A stretch of 64,000 nucleotides of DNA, from contig NZ_JAFIFK010000012.1 of assembly GCF_020832045.1 (NCBI RefSeq), forward strand, positions 114,600 to 178,599. The letters are read 5' to 3'. The notes beneath the pieces are model-generated. The model saw only the letters and a list, made by a program, of their open reading frames with translations, was not told where the DNA came from and ran no database searches. This DNA is from Halomonas sp. (GTDB taxonomy: Bacteria; Pseudomonadota; Gammaproteobacteria; Pseudomonadales; Halomonadaceae). Both the position numbers and the translations under genes were made by a program. Positions 27,085 through 36,591 of this stretch are shown piece by piece. The first letter of the stretch is position 1. Every line of letters starts with the position of its first letter.

Positions 27085-28992
27085 TCAGTTCCCTGCCACG
27101 GTGCTGTTGTCGTTCTCCATCGCCTCGCGAATTTCGTCGGCATCGGGAGCCTCCTCTTCCAGCAGCCAGGCATCGCTCATGGCCCGTGCCAGGTGAGCGG
27201 CGTGGGTACTGCCACCACCGGCATTTTCTACGATCACGGCCACGGCGATCTGGGGATCCTCCAGCGGAGCGAACGCCATGAATAGCGCGTGGTCGCGCAG
27301 TCGTTCTGCCAGTTCTTCCGCGTTGTAGCGCTGATCCTGCCCAAGCGAGAATACCTGAGCCGTGCCGGACTTCCCGGCCATGCGATACTGCAAGCCCACG
27401 CCGGTTCGCCGCGCCGTGCCTTCATGACCGGTCAGCACCTTTTCCATGCCGGAGAAGACCCGGTCCCACCACGCATCGCTCTGCACGACGATATCGCGAG
27501 GGGTATCCGGCAGCTCCACCGGGACCGGATTGTCACCGATTTGACTGGCCAATCGTGGCCTGACCCACTGACCGCGATTGGCCAGTACCGCCGTGGCGGT
27601 TGCCAACTGTAGCGGCGTCACCTGCCAATAGCCCTGCCCAATGCCGACAGAAAGCGTCTCGCCGGGATACCACGGCTGGTTGAAACGAGCACGCTTCCAG
27701 TCGCGTGATGGCATCAATGCACCACTTTCGCCGAAAATATCGTGGCCCACACGCTGACCGAAGCCGAAAGCACTCATCTGATCGTGCAGACGATCGATGC
27801 CCATTTCATGGGCCAGCGAATAGTAATAAGTGTTGTTGGAAACGGCGATGGAGCGCTCCATATCCACTCTGCCATGCCCCCAGCGCAGCCAGTTGCGATA
27901 ACGGCGGCTGTCATTGGGTAGCTGGTAGAAGCCGGGATCGTTGATCGTCCGATCCGGAGTGATGACCCCCTCCACCAGGCCGGCTAGGGCGAGAAAGGGC
28001 TTGATGGTGGAACCCGGCGGGTACTGGCCGCGAATGGCGCGGTTGAAAAGCGGTAGATCGATGTTCTCCTGCAGCTCCCGATAGGAGGCAAAATCGATGC
28101 CGGTGACGAACTGGTTACTATCGAAGCCCGGGGCAGACACCATGGCCAGAATCTCTCCGGTTCCGGGCACCAGCGCCACGATCGAACCACGACGACCATC
28201 GAGCAGCTCGTAGGCAAGATTCTGCAGCTCCCTGTCGATGGTCAGGGTCAGATTCTGTCCCGGCACCGGGTGGGTACGCCCCAATTCGCGCAACACACGC
28301 CCTCGGGCGTTGGTTTCCACCTGACGCAACCCCGCCTGGCCGTGCAGCACATCTTCGTAAAACCGTTCCACACCGGTCTTACCGATGAAGTGGGTGCCGG
28401 CATAACGCCCCGGATCGAGAGTCTTGACCTCTTCGGCATTGATACGGCCGACATAGCCGATGGCATGAGCCATGATCTGCGAATCGGGGTAATAGCGCAG
28501 CAGCTGCGCTTCGACCTCGATCCCAGGCAGGCGATGCCGATTGATAGCCAACCCGGCAATCTGGGTCTCGTCGAGATCGCTCATCAGCAGCGCCGGCTGA
28601 AAAGGCCGCTGCGGCTGACGGGCACGAATGCGAAACCCCTCCGCCTCCTCCGGGCTCAGGTTCAACAGCTCTTCGAGCCGGTCCAGGGTGGTATCCAGAT
28701 TGTCTACCCGCTCCCGGATCAAGGTCAGATTGTAAGTGGGACGGTTCTCGGCCAAGAGCACGCCGTTGCGGTCGTAGATCAGACCTCGCGTCGGTGGCAG
28801 CGGCTCCACTCGCACGCGGTTCTTCTCGGAACGCGTGCTGTACACCTCGTGCTGGACCACTTGCAGGTAGACGAGCCGGCCCGACAGCAGTCCGCTCAGG
28901 ATCAGGATCGTCAGCACCGCCAGGAAGGCGCGCACACGAAAGATGCGCAGCTCCTGCTCGGGATTCTTGAGGGTGTCACGGCGATCGCGCAT
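27085..28992 (-). CDS. mrdA: Penicillin-binding protein 2
   Basis: Class B transpeptidase of the elongasome. One membrane anchor (about 19-44), a PBP dimer domain, then the transpeptidase domain with S328-T-I-K, S-N-N (AVSNNTYY) and KSGTAQ. The 635 residues are normal for the family. The C-terminus ends in an acidic, disordered tail. It precedes rodA, the classic pair. Confidence 0.96.
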   Translation of the reverse strand: MRDRRDTLKNPEQELRIFRVRAFLAVLTILILSGLLSGRLVYLQVVQHEVYSTRSEKNRVRVEPLPPTRGLIYDRNGVLLAENRPTYNLTLIRERVDNLDTTLDRLEELLNLSPEEAEGFRIRARQPQRPFQPALLMSDLDETQIAGLAINRHRLPGIEVEAQLLRYYPDSQIMAHAIGYVGRINAEEVKTLDPGRYAGTHFIGKTGVERFYEDVLHGQAGLRQVETNARGRVLRELGRTHPVPGQNLTLTIDRELQNLAYELLDGRRGSIVALVPGTGEILAMVSAPGFDSNQFVTGIDFASYRELQENIDLPLFNRAIRGQYPPGSTIKPFLALAGLVEGVITPDRTINDPGFYQLPNDSRRYRNWLRWGHGRVDMERSIAVSNNTYYYSLAHEMGIDRLHDQMSAFGFGQRVGHDIFGESGALMPSRDWKRARFNQPWYPGETLSVGIGQGYWQVTPLQLATATAVLANRGQWVRPRLASQIGDNPVPVELPDTPRDIVVQSDAWWDRVFSGMEKVLTGHEGTARRTGVGLQYRMAGKSGTAQVFSLGQDQRYNAEELAERLRDHALFMAFAPLEDPQIAVAVIVENAGGGSTHAAHLARAMSDAWLLEEEAPDADEIREAMENDNSTVAGN

Positions 28993-29032
28993 GCCGGCTA
29001 ATGATCTCGACTCAGGTTTCGGTGTGGACCGC

Positions 29033-29500
29033 TCAGCGGTGGTAGGGATGCCCCACCAACAGGGTCCAGGCGCGGTAGAGCTGTTCGGCGAGTAGCACTC
29101 TGACCAACGGATGAGGCAGGGTCAGCGGTGACAGCGACCAGCAACGGTCGGCGGTGGCGGACAGCTCAGGGGCGAGGCCATCCGGCCCCCCCACCAGCAG
29201 CACCACGTCGCGCCCTTCGAGCCGCCAGCCCTCCGCCTCCTCGGCCAGGCGCTGGGTACTCCAGGGCCGCCCGCCGACTTCGAGCGCCACGATCAGCTCG
29301 TCTCCACGAAGTCGTTCGCGTATCCGCTTGGCCTCGAGCGCCACCGCCTTGGCGGTATCGGCGTTCTTGCCACGCTGGCCCGGAGCGATCTCCTCTATCT
29401 CCAGGCTGAAATCACGAGGCAGCCGCTTGCGGTACTCCTCGACACCTTCGTTGACCCAGCCGGGCATACGAGTGCCAACCGCCAGCAGGCGGATCTTCAT
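29033..29500 (-). CDS. rlmH: 23S rRNA pseudouridine-1915 N3-methyltransferase
   Basis: SPOUT methyltransferase of 155 residues, the same length as E. coli RlmH. Start MKIRLLAVG, the SAM-binding knot LLVGGPDGL and the C-terminal LLAEQLYRAWTLLVGHPYHR. The ATG at 29500 overlaps the rsfS stop (ATGA), giving translational coupling. The frame is open far upstream inside rsfS, but that part is not real. Confidence 0.96.
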   Translation of the reverse strand: MKIRLLAVGTRMPGWVNEGVEEYRKRLPRDFSLEIEEIAPGQRGKNADTAKAVALEAKRIRERLRGDELIVALEVGGRPWSTQRLAEEAEGWRLEGRDVVLLVGGPDGLAPELSATADRCWSLSPLTLPHPLVRVLLAEQLYRAWTLLVGHPYHR

Positions 29501-29862
29501 GCCCCACCCTGCTCCTGCTGCTGTTGTTCGGAATCGCTGGGCAAATCGGCCCACAGGCGTTCCAGATCGTATAGCTGGCGGGTGTCGGGCAGCATGACAT
29601 GGACGACAAGGTCGCCCAGGTCCACCAGGACCCAGTCGGAACCTGCCTGCCCCTCCACGCCCAAGGGCTGGATACCACTGGCCTTGGCCTGTTCGACCAC
29701 ATGCTCGGCCAGCGCCGCCACGTGGCGAGTCGACGTGCCGCTTGCCACGACCATCAGATCGGTGACGCTGGTCAGCCGGGACACGTCCAGCAGCGCGACA
29801 TCCTTGGCCTTGAGGTCCTCCAGTGCATCTACCACCAGTGTCTTGAGCGATTCGTTCTGCAT
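29497..29862 (-). CDS. rsfS: Ribosomal silencing factor RsfS
   Basis: Binds ribosomal protein uL14 and blocks subunit joining in poor growth. The 121-residue protein has the DUF143 core (DLMVVASGTSTRHV, DWVLVDLGDLVVHVM) and a Gln-rich tail. It is located between nadD and rlmH, as in most gammaproteobacteria. Confidence 0.95.
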   Translation of the reverse strand: MQNESLKTLVVDALEDLKAKDVALLDVSRLTSVTDLMVVASGTSTRHVAALAEHVVEQAKASGIQPLGVEGQAGSDWVLVDLGDLVVHVMLPDTRQLYDLERLWADLPSDSEQQQQEQGGA

Positions 29863-29928
29863 AGCCCCTCATCAACGGGAAGTCTTGGTCGGCGCCATTG
29901 TAGCGCCTTGAGCCGCCGCTGGCAGCGT

Positions 29929-30627
29929 TCAACCATCACGATACAGCGAGTTGGCGTTTATTCTTCGTTCTACGGCCTCGGGCAGCAGATAGCGAACGCT
30001 CAGACCCTCTGCCAGGCGTTGGCGTATCGCCGTTGCCGAGAGCGCCAAGCGGGTGGGTAACGTCAGGCGCAACAGTCCCCCTGCAGGGCGCTGCATGAGC
30101 ACACCGGGACTATCGACCTCCCGCCCTGCAATCAGTTCGGCCAACGCCGGGGAAAGTGGCGACTTGTGATCGGGACGATCGATCACCACCAGATGAGCAA
30201 GCTCGAACAGCCGACCCGGCGAATGCCATTCGGTGAGACGCAGAAAGGCGTCATGGCCCAGCGCCATGACCAAGCGAGCCTGGCTGCCATACTCTTCGCG
30301 CAGGCTCGCCAGGGTATCGACACTATAGGAGGGGCCATCACGCTCGAGTTCACGGCCGTCGGCCACGAGCCCCGGGGTATCGCCTATCCCCAGCCTGAGC
30401 AAGGCCAGGCGCTCCTGCGACGTTACCTGGGGCTCGCCGCGCAGCGGCGGCTTGCTTGCCGGCACCAGATGCACGCGATCCAGCGTCAAGGCTTCGTGCA
30501 GCTCGACGGCACTGCGTAGATGTCCAATGTGAACCGGGTCGAAGGTTCCCCCCAGCATCGCTATCCGGGGCGGTTCGAGCGGCCTGACGGCCTGGCGGCA
30601 TGGCAGCGCACCGCTCTGAGCCGTCAC
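29929..30627 (-). CDS. nadD: Nicotinate-nucleotide adenylyltransferase
   Basis: Makes deamido-NAD from nicotinate mononucleotide and ATP. The nucleotidyltransferase motif [13 protein letters not shown] is at about 26-38, and the second motif is SATAIRQRL near the C-terminus. Length is 232, with a short N-terminal extension. The ATG overlaps the proA stop codon by four bases, so it is coupled to proA. Confidence 0.95.
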   Translation of the reverse strand: MTAQSGALPCRQAVRPLEPPRIAMLGGTFDPVHIGHLRSAVELHEALTLDRVHLVPASKPPLRGEPQVTSQERLALLRLGIGDTPGLVADGRELERDGPSYSVDTLASLREEYGSQARLVMALGHDAFLRLTEWHSPGRLFELAHLVVIDRPDHKSPLSPALAELIAGREVDSPGVLMQRPAGGLLRLTLPTRLALSATAIRQRLAEGLSVRYLLPEAVERRINANSLYRDG

Positions 30628-31925
30628 TGGCGTACCTGGCCGTCACCCAGCACCACGTACTTGCGGGTCGTCAGCCCCTCGAGCCCCACAGGACCACGCG
30701 CGTGAAGCTTGTCGGTGGAGATGCCAATCTCCGCGCCAAGGCCATATTCGAAACCGTCGGCAAAGCGAGTCGAGGCATTGACGATGACCGAGCTGGAGTC
30801 GACCTCGGCCATGAAGCGGCGTGCCAGGCCGTAATTCTCGGTGACGATGGCGTCGGTGTGGTGTGAGCCGTAGCGCTCGATGTGCTCGATGGCGGCGTCG
30901 ATGCCGTCGACCAGGCGCACCGCCAGTACCGGCGCCAGGTATTCGGCATGCCAGTCCTCTTCTGTGGCAGCCGAGATCCCGTCGAGTATGGCGCGGCTAC
31001 GCTCACAGCCACGCAGCTCGACATCGTGCAGGGCATAGGCCTCGGCCAAACGCGGCAATATCCGCTCGGCAACCTGGGCGTCGATCAGCAGCGTCTCCAT
31101 GGTATTGCAGGTGCCATAGCGATGCGTCTTGGCGTTGACGGCAATGGCCAGGGCCTTGTCGAGGTCGGCGGTGGCGTCGATATAAACGTGACAAACGCCG
31201 TCCAGATGCTTGATCACCGGCACGCGTGCCTCACGCGAGATTCGTTCGATGAGCGACTTGCCGCCACGCGGTATGATCACATCGACATATTCGGGCATGG
31301 TGATCAACTGTCCTACCGCAGCGCGATCGGTAGTGGCGACCACCTGTACCGCTGCCTCAGGCAACCCGGCATCGCACAGACCTGCTCTAATACAGGCGGC
31401 GATGGCAGCATTGGAATCCCGCGCCTCGGAGCCACCGCGCAGAATGCTGGCGTTACCGGACTTCAGACACAGACTGGCCGCCTCCAGGGTCACGTTGGGC
31501 CGCGATTCGTAGATGATGCCAATCACACCAAGCGGCACGCGCATCTGCCCTACCTGTATGCCGCTGGGACGAGAGTGCATACCGTCGATCTCGCCAACCG
31601 GATCCGGTAACGCAGCTACCTGTACCAGCCCCTCGACCATGGCATCGAGGCGGTCGTCGTTGAGTGCCAGCCGGTCCAGGAGAGCCGCGTCGAGGCCACT
31701 CTCGCGACCGCGCGCCAAATCGGCGGCGTTGGCCGCCAATATCTCGCTGCGCTGACGCTGCAAGTGCGTGGCCATGGCCAGCAAGGCGCGGTTCTTGTCT
31801 CCCGTTGCTGCGCGGCGCATCTGGCTGGCAGCGGCACGAGCCGCCTGCCCAAGACCCACCATATAGGCAGCGACATCGGCCACCTCGCCAACGGAACGTT
31901 CGGTTTGGGGGGCGTGAGCGGTCAT
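30624..31925 (-). CDS. proA: Glutamate-5-semialdehyde dehydrogenase
   Basis: Second step of proline synthesis (gamma-glutamyl phosphate to glutamate semialdehyde). The catalytic cysteine is in [15 protein letters not shown]. Motifs [14 protein letters not shown] and [12 protein letters not shown] are present. I start at the ATG at 31925 (433 residues); the upstream GTG at 31955 has no ribosome-binding site. First gene of the minus-strand block. In a halophile proline can also serve as an osmolyte (inference). Confidence 0.95.
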   Translation of the reverse strand: MTAHAPQTERSVGEVADVAAYMVGLGQAARAAASQMRRAATGDKNRALLAMATHLQRQRSEILAANAADLARGRESGLDAALLDRLALNDDRLDAMVEGLVQVAALPDPVGEIDGMHSRPSGIQVGQMRVPLGVIGIIYESRPNVTLEAASLCLKSGNASILRGGSEARDSNAAIAACIRAGLCDAGLPEAAVQVVATTDRAAVGQLITMPEYVDVIIPRGGKSLIERISREARVPVIKHLDGVCHVYIDATADLDKALAIAVNAKTHRYGTCNTMETLLIDAQVAERILPRLAEAYALHDVELRGCERSRAILDGISAATEEDWHAEYLAPVLAVRLVDGIDAAIEHIERYGSHHTDAIVTENYGLARRFMAEVDSSSVIVNASTRFADGFEYGLGAEIGISTDKLHARGPVGLEGLTTRKYVVLGDGQVRQ

Positions 31926-32013
31926 GCTGTCGAAGTTCTCCTGGTAGAGCGCCACTGGGCGCTGGGGACGTTATACTGGCGCGATACCTCGTTGGCCCCC
32001 ATAGTAAGGCACC

Positions 32014-32883
32014 ATGCAGAGCAAGTACAAAGTCGGGCTGATGCGCCTGAATCTCTGGGCCGCGGCGCTGCTCCTAATCCTGCTGGCCTATCTCTCGGAA
32101 CCGCTGACCAGCGCTCTGCTGCTGGCCCTTGCCAGTGTCTGGCTGATGGTGACGGCGAGCCGGCTCGAATTCAGCTATCGCCGCCCCGCTGCCGTTCCCT
32201 GGCAGTTGCTGCCTAGCCTGCTGCTGGCTGGCCTACTGATTACCGAACCCGAGCGCCACGCCCTGTGGATATGGGTCTGGCCCGCCCTACTGATGCTGCC
32301 TCAACCCGGCTGGGTGCTCGCGCTGAGCTGTGCACTGGCCGGGGTCACCTGGTGGCGACTGGCTGAGCTGCTCGGGATCGAACAGACTCTCTTTTCCGGG
32401 CTGGTGCTGCTCCCCTTGATGCTGCTGGGTCTGTCACGCAACCGCTATCTGCTACCAACACGGTCCAAAGCTCGCCAGCGTATGCGCCTGGTGCCGGGCC
32501 TTCCCCTCTGGAGCAGCCAGCAGCTGGCGATCGACTTACGCCTTGAACGCGCGCGCTGCCGCCGGGAAGGCGTCCACGGCGAACTCATGCTGATACGCAC
32601 GCCTCGCGGCCAGTTCTGGCCATTGGCCCAGGACCTCTGCCGTTTGACCCTCGAGTTCGAGAATTGCTATCGCCTCGATCGACGCACCCTGGCCACCCTG
32701 TTGCTGAGCCGCAACGATGAGCAGGTCATGAAGCGGCGCAAGGTGCTGCTCAAAGGACTGCGGCCCCATGTCGAGGTACGCTTCATAGCACTCAGCCAGG
32801 TAGCCTCCCTCGAGGATCTCGCGGCGCAATTCAAGCCAGGGCGAGCGAAAGAAGGAATCGAGACGGAGCGCCACGATGGATGA
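32014..32883 (+). CDS. Membrane protein with degenerate GGDEF-like C-terminus (first of a pair)
   Basis: A 289-residue protein with about five membrane segments in residues 12-140 and a cytoplasmic C-terminal half. The C-terminal fold pattern looks like a decayed GGDEF domain: the strand LMLIRTP, then the helix LAQDLCRLTLEF, then YRLDRRTLATLLLS, where DRRTL (222-226) sits where GGDEF should be. I do not recognise a named family. Its last eight bases overlap the next gene, so they are translationally coupled. The GGDEF relation is inference and needs structure comparison. Confidence 0.6.
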   Translation: MQSKYKVGLMRLNLWAAALLLILLAYLSEPLTSALLLALASVWLMVTASRLEFSYRRPAAVPWQLLPSLLLAGLLITEPERHALWIWVWPALLMLPQPGWVLALSCALAGVTWWRLAELLGIEQTLFSGLVLLPLMLLGLSRNRYLLPTRSKARQRMRLVPGLPLWSSQQLAIDLRLERARCRREGVHGELMLIRTPRGQFWPLAQDLCRLTLEFENCYRLDRRTLATLLLSRNDEQVMKRRKVLLKGLRPHVEVRFIALSQVASLEDLAAQFKPGRAKEGIETERHDG

Positions 32884-33808
32884 TGAAAGCCGCAACCTCG
32901 CGGGCCGCTTCGTCTTTGCCTATGCCTTCACCATGCTTCTGCTGGGCGGATATGCCACCTGGCGCTATCTGATGGGCGATTACGAGCGCATCCTGCTGCC
33001 GGCATCGCTCGCCCTGGTGATGCTGGTCGCCTGCCTACTGCACGTGGCCCGTGTCAGTCATGCTCGTCTGCCGGCCTACCTGGCGCTTATCGTCGGTTAC
33101 CTGATGCTGGCGCTGGAACTGCCATGGCTCGAGGGAGCGGCCATCATGTGGCTTGGCCTGGCTCCCTTGCTCACGGTCCTGCTACTGCCGCTCGCCTCAG
33201 CAATGGTGTTGAATCTACTCCTGGCTCCCGCCTGGCTCATTCTCAGCGACACGCTGACCGAGCCGCACGTCATTCTCAGCTATTTGGCCATGACCCTGGT
33301 CGTCGCCCTGGTACCGTGGGAGCAGCGTCGCCAACAGGCGTTACTCGACGCCACCAACCCGCGTGATCGCCACTGCAATGCGCTGGCTCGCGAAGCCATG
33401 CACGAATTGCTGGTCAGCGAGTATCAGCGCACTCAATTCCTTGGCCAGCCGCTGGGCGTGCTGGTCATACACTTGCCTCAGCTGGAAATGGCCAGTGAGC
33501 AGTTTGGGAGCAGGGCACGTCAAACCCTGCTCGACGCCCTCTGCCTGGCCGTTCAGCGTTGCTCGCGACGACACGATTTCCTGGGGCGTCAAGGCGACGC
33601 GACCTTCTGGCTGGTACTACCCGACACCAGTCAGGGCGGCGCCCAGATGGTACTGCAGCGCATCGAGCAGGCTCTCGAAGCCACCGTGCTGGTGGATACC
33701 GGCCCCCTACGCGCCTCCATTGTCCATTTCCAGCGACTTCCCGGCGAGAGCTGGCCACGCTTCGAGCAGCGCCTGCTGGAGCAGACACGGCAGCTTGGCG
33801 AAACCTGA
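32876..33808 (+). CDS. Membrane protein with degenerate GGDEF domain (second of a pair)
   Basis: A 310-residue protein with about six membrane segments (residues 10-146). The C-terminal part (about 185-305) is recognisably GGDEF-like: LGVLVIHLPQLE, then RHDFLGRQGDATFWLVLPDT, where GDATF (240-244) replaces GGDEF. The active-site residues and the Mg-binding acidic residues are therefore largely lost, so it should not make c-di-GMP. It overlaps the previous gene by eight bases, and a DedA-PAP2 gene follows after 45 bases. Confidence 0.65.
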   Translation: MDDESRNLAGRFVFAYAFTMLLLGGYATWRYLMGDYERILLPASLALVMLVACLLHVARVSHARLPAYLALIVGYLMLALELPWLEGAAIMWLGLAPLLTVLLLPLASAMVLNLLLAPAWLILSDTLTEPHVILSYLAMTLVVALVPWEQRRQQALLDATNPRDRHCNALAREAMHELLVSEYQRTQFLGQPLGVLVIHLPQLEMASEQFGSRARQTLLDALCLAVQRCSRRHDFLGRQGDATFWLVLPDTSQGGAQMVLQRIEQALEATVLVDTGPLRASIVHFQRLPGESWPRFEQRLLEQTRQLGET

Positions 33809-33853
33809 TACGCTCACTGGACCCGACAGGCTCGTCCGAACAAGGAGTTATCG

Positions 33854-35254
33854 TTGAGCATGATCGAGACACTGCAACAGCTTTCGCCCTCCCCCGAGAT
33901 GCTGCTGCTCATCGTTGGCGCCATCGCCCTGCTCGAATCTCTCGCCCTGGTCGGGCTGCTGTTACCCGGTGTATTGCTGATCACGGCGGCAGCCTCTCTG
34001 GCCGGGCACCAGGATCTGGCCATAACATCGCTCTTGCTGGCGGCCTTCATCGGCGCCGTCATCGGCGACGGCATCAGCTTCGCCCTGGGTTACAGCCAGC
34101 GCGAGAGAGTCACCCGGCTATGGCCACTGTCACGCCATCCCGAGTGGCTGGCTCGCGGCGCTCGGTTCTTTCAGCGCTATGGCAGTCTGTCGGTCTTCTT
34201 CGGACGCTTCGTAGGGCCGGTGCGCCCCGTCATCCCACTCATTGCGGGCATGCTGCACATGTCGCCCCGGGCCTTCCTGTGGGCCAACCTGGCGTCGGCG
34301 GCATTATGGGCCCCGGCCTATGTGCTTCCTGGGTACCTGCTCGGCCAGACCTGGCAGCAGCTGCTGACGATTCCCCCGGGGCTCGAGGCGTTGCTCATCA
34401 TCGTGGCGGCGATCATCGTGGTACTGGCGGTAGCTTTTTCATGGCTGCGTTATCAGGTCAGCCGCTCCGGGCGTGTCTATCGAATGCTGGCCCATGGAGC
34501 AAGACGAAACCGCCTGCTGCGGCGGACCTGGCTGAAGCAGAGCTGGCGGCGCGGCGAGGTACCGCTGGCTAGCTGGCTGTTGCTGGTCTTTTCGCTTGGT
34601 GGAGCTTCGGGGCTGACCATCGCGGTCATCCGTCAACGTGGGCCTTTTCTCATCGATCTGCAGGTTCACGCCTTCTTCGACACGCTGGTCGTGCCGATGA
34701 TGCCCGAGGTGGGCCAGCTCCTGGCGCGCATCGGGGACATGTACGGCATCCTGGCATTGGTACTACCCTGGGGCATCTGGCTTCTGGCGCGACGCCACCT
34801 GGCTGCCTTTGCCCATATCGCCTGCGGCCTGGGAGCCATCGCGCTGATTAATACGTTCGGCAAGGCGCTTATCGGCCGCCCCCGTCCGGACACCCCCGAG
34901 TACCTAACCGGTTCGTTGGCCTATCCCAGCGCCCACGCTTCATCCGCTGTGGTGCTGTATGGCATGGCCGCCGCCTTCATTGCTCAAGAGTTGCCGCCGC
35001 AGCGACGCTTCTGGGTCTATTGGGTGGCGATCGCCCTGGCACTACCCATGGCGCTGTCGCGCCTGGTGATAGGCGTTCATTGGCTCTCGGACCTGATCGG
35101 TGGCGGCCTGCTGGGATTGGTCGTCTGCGCTCTGGTAAGGCTGGCCTGGCAGCGGGGCCACCACTCCTCTCTCGCGCCCTGCCCCTGGCGATGGCTGGCG
35201 GTGGCCTCGATGGTATTGATCAGCCTCCGAGTGGCGTTGCTGCCGCCGGTGTGA
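33854..35254 (+). CDS. DedA-PAP2 phosphatase fusion protein
   Basis: A 466-residue membrane protein. The N-terminal half is a DedA/SNARE-associated lipid-transport domain (about 1-215), with FGRFVGPVRPVIPLIAGML. The C-terminal half is a PAP2 lipid phosphatase (about 235-450), with all three motifs: KALIGRPRP, YPSAHAS and SRLVIGVHWLSD. Such fusions are known and probably dephosphorylate undecaprenyl- or phosphatidyl-phosphates. I use the TTG at 33854, which has AAGGAG at 6 bases, rather than the ATG six bases later. Confidence 0.88.
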   Translation: MSMIETLQQLSPSPEMLLLIVGAIALLESLALVGLLLPGVLLITAAASLAGHQDLAITSLLLAAFIGAVIGDGISFALGYSQRERVTRLWPLSRHPEWLARGARFFQRYGSLSVFFGRFVGPVRPVIPLIAGMLHMSPRAFLWANLASAALWAPAYVLPGYLLGQTWQQLLTIPPGLEALLIIVAAIIVVLAVAFSWLRYQVSRSGRVYRMLAHGARRNRLLRRTWLKQSWRRGEVPLASWLLLVFSLGGASGLTIAVIRQRGPFLIDLQVHAFFDTLVVPMMPEVGQLLARIGDMYGILALVLPWGIWLLARRHLAAFAHIACGLGAIALINTFGKALIGRPRPDTPEYLTGSLAYPSAHASSAVVLYGMAAAFIAQELPPQRRFWVYWVAIALALPMALSRLVIGVHWLSDLIGGGLLGLVVCALVRLAWQRGHHSSLAPCPWRWLAVASMVLISLRVALLPPV

Positions 35255-35278
35255 GCACACACCGGCCGGGCGGGCCCG

Positions 35279-35902
35279 TCACCCCAATGCGAGCCATACC
35301 CCCACGCCCACCATCAGTGTTCCGGCAATGCGATTGAGCAGCCTGACGTTGCCGCTCTCGCCAAGCACGCGGCGCAGCCCTTTGCCACCAGCGGCATACA
35401 GCAACAAGCTGAGGAATTCGATCATCAGGATAACGCCGATCAACACGGCCAGCTGACCGCCTAGCGACCGCGAGGCATCGAGGAAAGGCGGCAACAGAGC
35501 GATGAAGAAGGCCCAGCCCTTGGGGTTCGCCACGGCGGTGACGAAGCCCTGTAATGCCAGTTGGCCCCGTGAGACCCTGGGCAGATCGACGTTCTCGAGC
35601 GGTATCGCCATCCGTCCCCGCGAGCGCCACATCATGACCCCCAGGTAACCCAGATAGGCTCCACCCACCCACTTGAACAGAGCAAAGAGTTCCGGCTGTC
35701 GCAGCATCAGGGCGGCTACGCCGACCCCGGCGGCAAGCGCCACGAGCCCCACCCCGATGAGCTCGCCGGCCATCATCCAGAGAGTTCTTTTTACTCCTTG
35801 GGTCATGCCCAGCACCATCGACAGGGTCATGCACATGCCCGGGGTCAGCGAGACGAACAGGAAGGTCGGTACGAAAACCGACAGTAGGGACAGCTTGATC
35901 AT
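35279..35902 (-). CDS. LysE/RhtB-family amino-acid exporter
   Basis: A 207-residue inner-membrane protein with about six membrane segments and the LysE-family N-terminus (FLFVSLTPGMCMTLSM) and internal motif QGFVTAVANPKGWAFF. It exports an amino acid or derivative; the substrate cannot be told. It converges on the DedA-PAP2 gene, with only 24 bases between stops. Confidence 0.88.
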   Translation of the reverse strand: MIKLSLLSVFVPTFLFVSLTPGMCMTLSMVLGMTQGVKRTLWMMAGELIGVGLVALAAGVGVAALMLRQPELFALFKWVGGAYLGYLGVMMWRSRGRMAIPLENVDLPRVSRGQLALQGFVTAVANPKGWAFFIALLPPFLDASRSLGGQLAVLIGVILMIEFLSLLLYAAGGKGLRRVLGESGNVRLLNRIAGTLMVGVGVWLALG

Positions 35903-35973
35903 GCGGCTAGGCCTCGTCTTCAGGCGCTTGTTCTAGCAGGTTCGTATGACATGGCGGTATCAGGGCGCGGCGT

Positions 35974-36591
35974 TCACTCGCCCCACCGCGGCATGAGACG
36001 ATGCTCGATGCCAAGCTGGTTGAGAATACGCGCCACGATGAAGTCGACGAGGTCTTCCACCGACGTGGGCCGGTGATAGAAACCGGGCGCCGCCGGCAGA
36101 ATCACCGCTCCCATGCGAGTCAGGTTGAGCATGTGCTCGAGATGGATCGCAGAAAACGGCGTTTCGCGTGGCACCAGTATCAGCTTGCGCCGCTCCTTCA
36201 AGGCGACGTCAGCCGCCCGTTCGATCAAATTGTTGCTGGCACCGGTGGCCACCGCCGACAAGGTACCGGTCGAGCAGGGACAGATCACCATGGCCGACGG
36301 CGCCCCGGACCCCGATGCCACCGGAGCCATCCAATCCTCACGTCCGAAGCAACGGATCTGGCCCCTCTCGGCGCCACAGCGTTCGGTCAAGGCACTGGCC
36401 AGCCGCTCGGGCCGCGCCGGCAGGCTGGCGTCGGTCTCCGTCTCGATGACCAGGTGAGCCGCCTTGGAGACCATGACCCAGACCTCGTGCCCCGCCTCGA
36501 CCAACGCCTCGACAAGACGCAGACCATACTGCGCGCCGGAAGCGCCGGTGAGCGCCACCGTGACGGGTGGCAGAAAGAGGCCGTCAGCCAT
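35974..36591 (-). CDS. ubiX: Flavin prenyltransferase UbiX
   Basis: Makes prenylated FMN, the cofactor of UbiD decarboxylase in ubiquinone synthesis. Motifs: VALTGASGAQYGLRL near the N-terminus, CPCSTGTLSAVATG and RRKLILVPRETPFS. It has 205 residues from the ATG at 36591, which has GAGG upstream; the ATG lies inside the mpl stop region, an 8-base overlap. The open frame continues upstream into mpl, which I ignore. Confidence 0.94.
   Translation of the reverse strand: MADGLFLPPVTVALTGASGAQYGLRLVEALVEAGHEVWVMVSKAAHLVIETETDASLPARPERLASALTERCGAERGQIRCFGREDWMAPVASGSGAPSAMVICPCSTGTLSAVATGASNNLIERAADVALKERRKLILVPRETPFSAIHLEHMLNLTRMGAVILPAAPGFYHRPTSVEDLVDFIVARILNQLGIEHRLMPRWGE

Noticed and set aside
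29501..29932. Upstream extension of rlmH on the same frame
   Set aside because: It lies inside rsfS in another frame; RlmH has its standard 155 residues from 29500.
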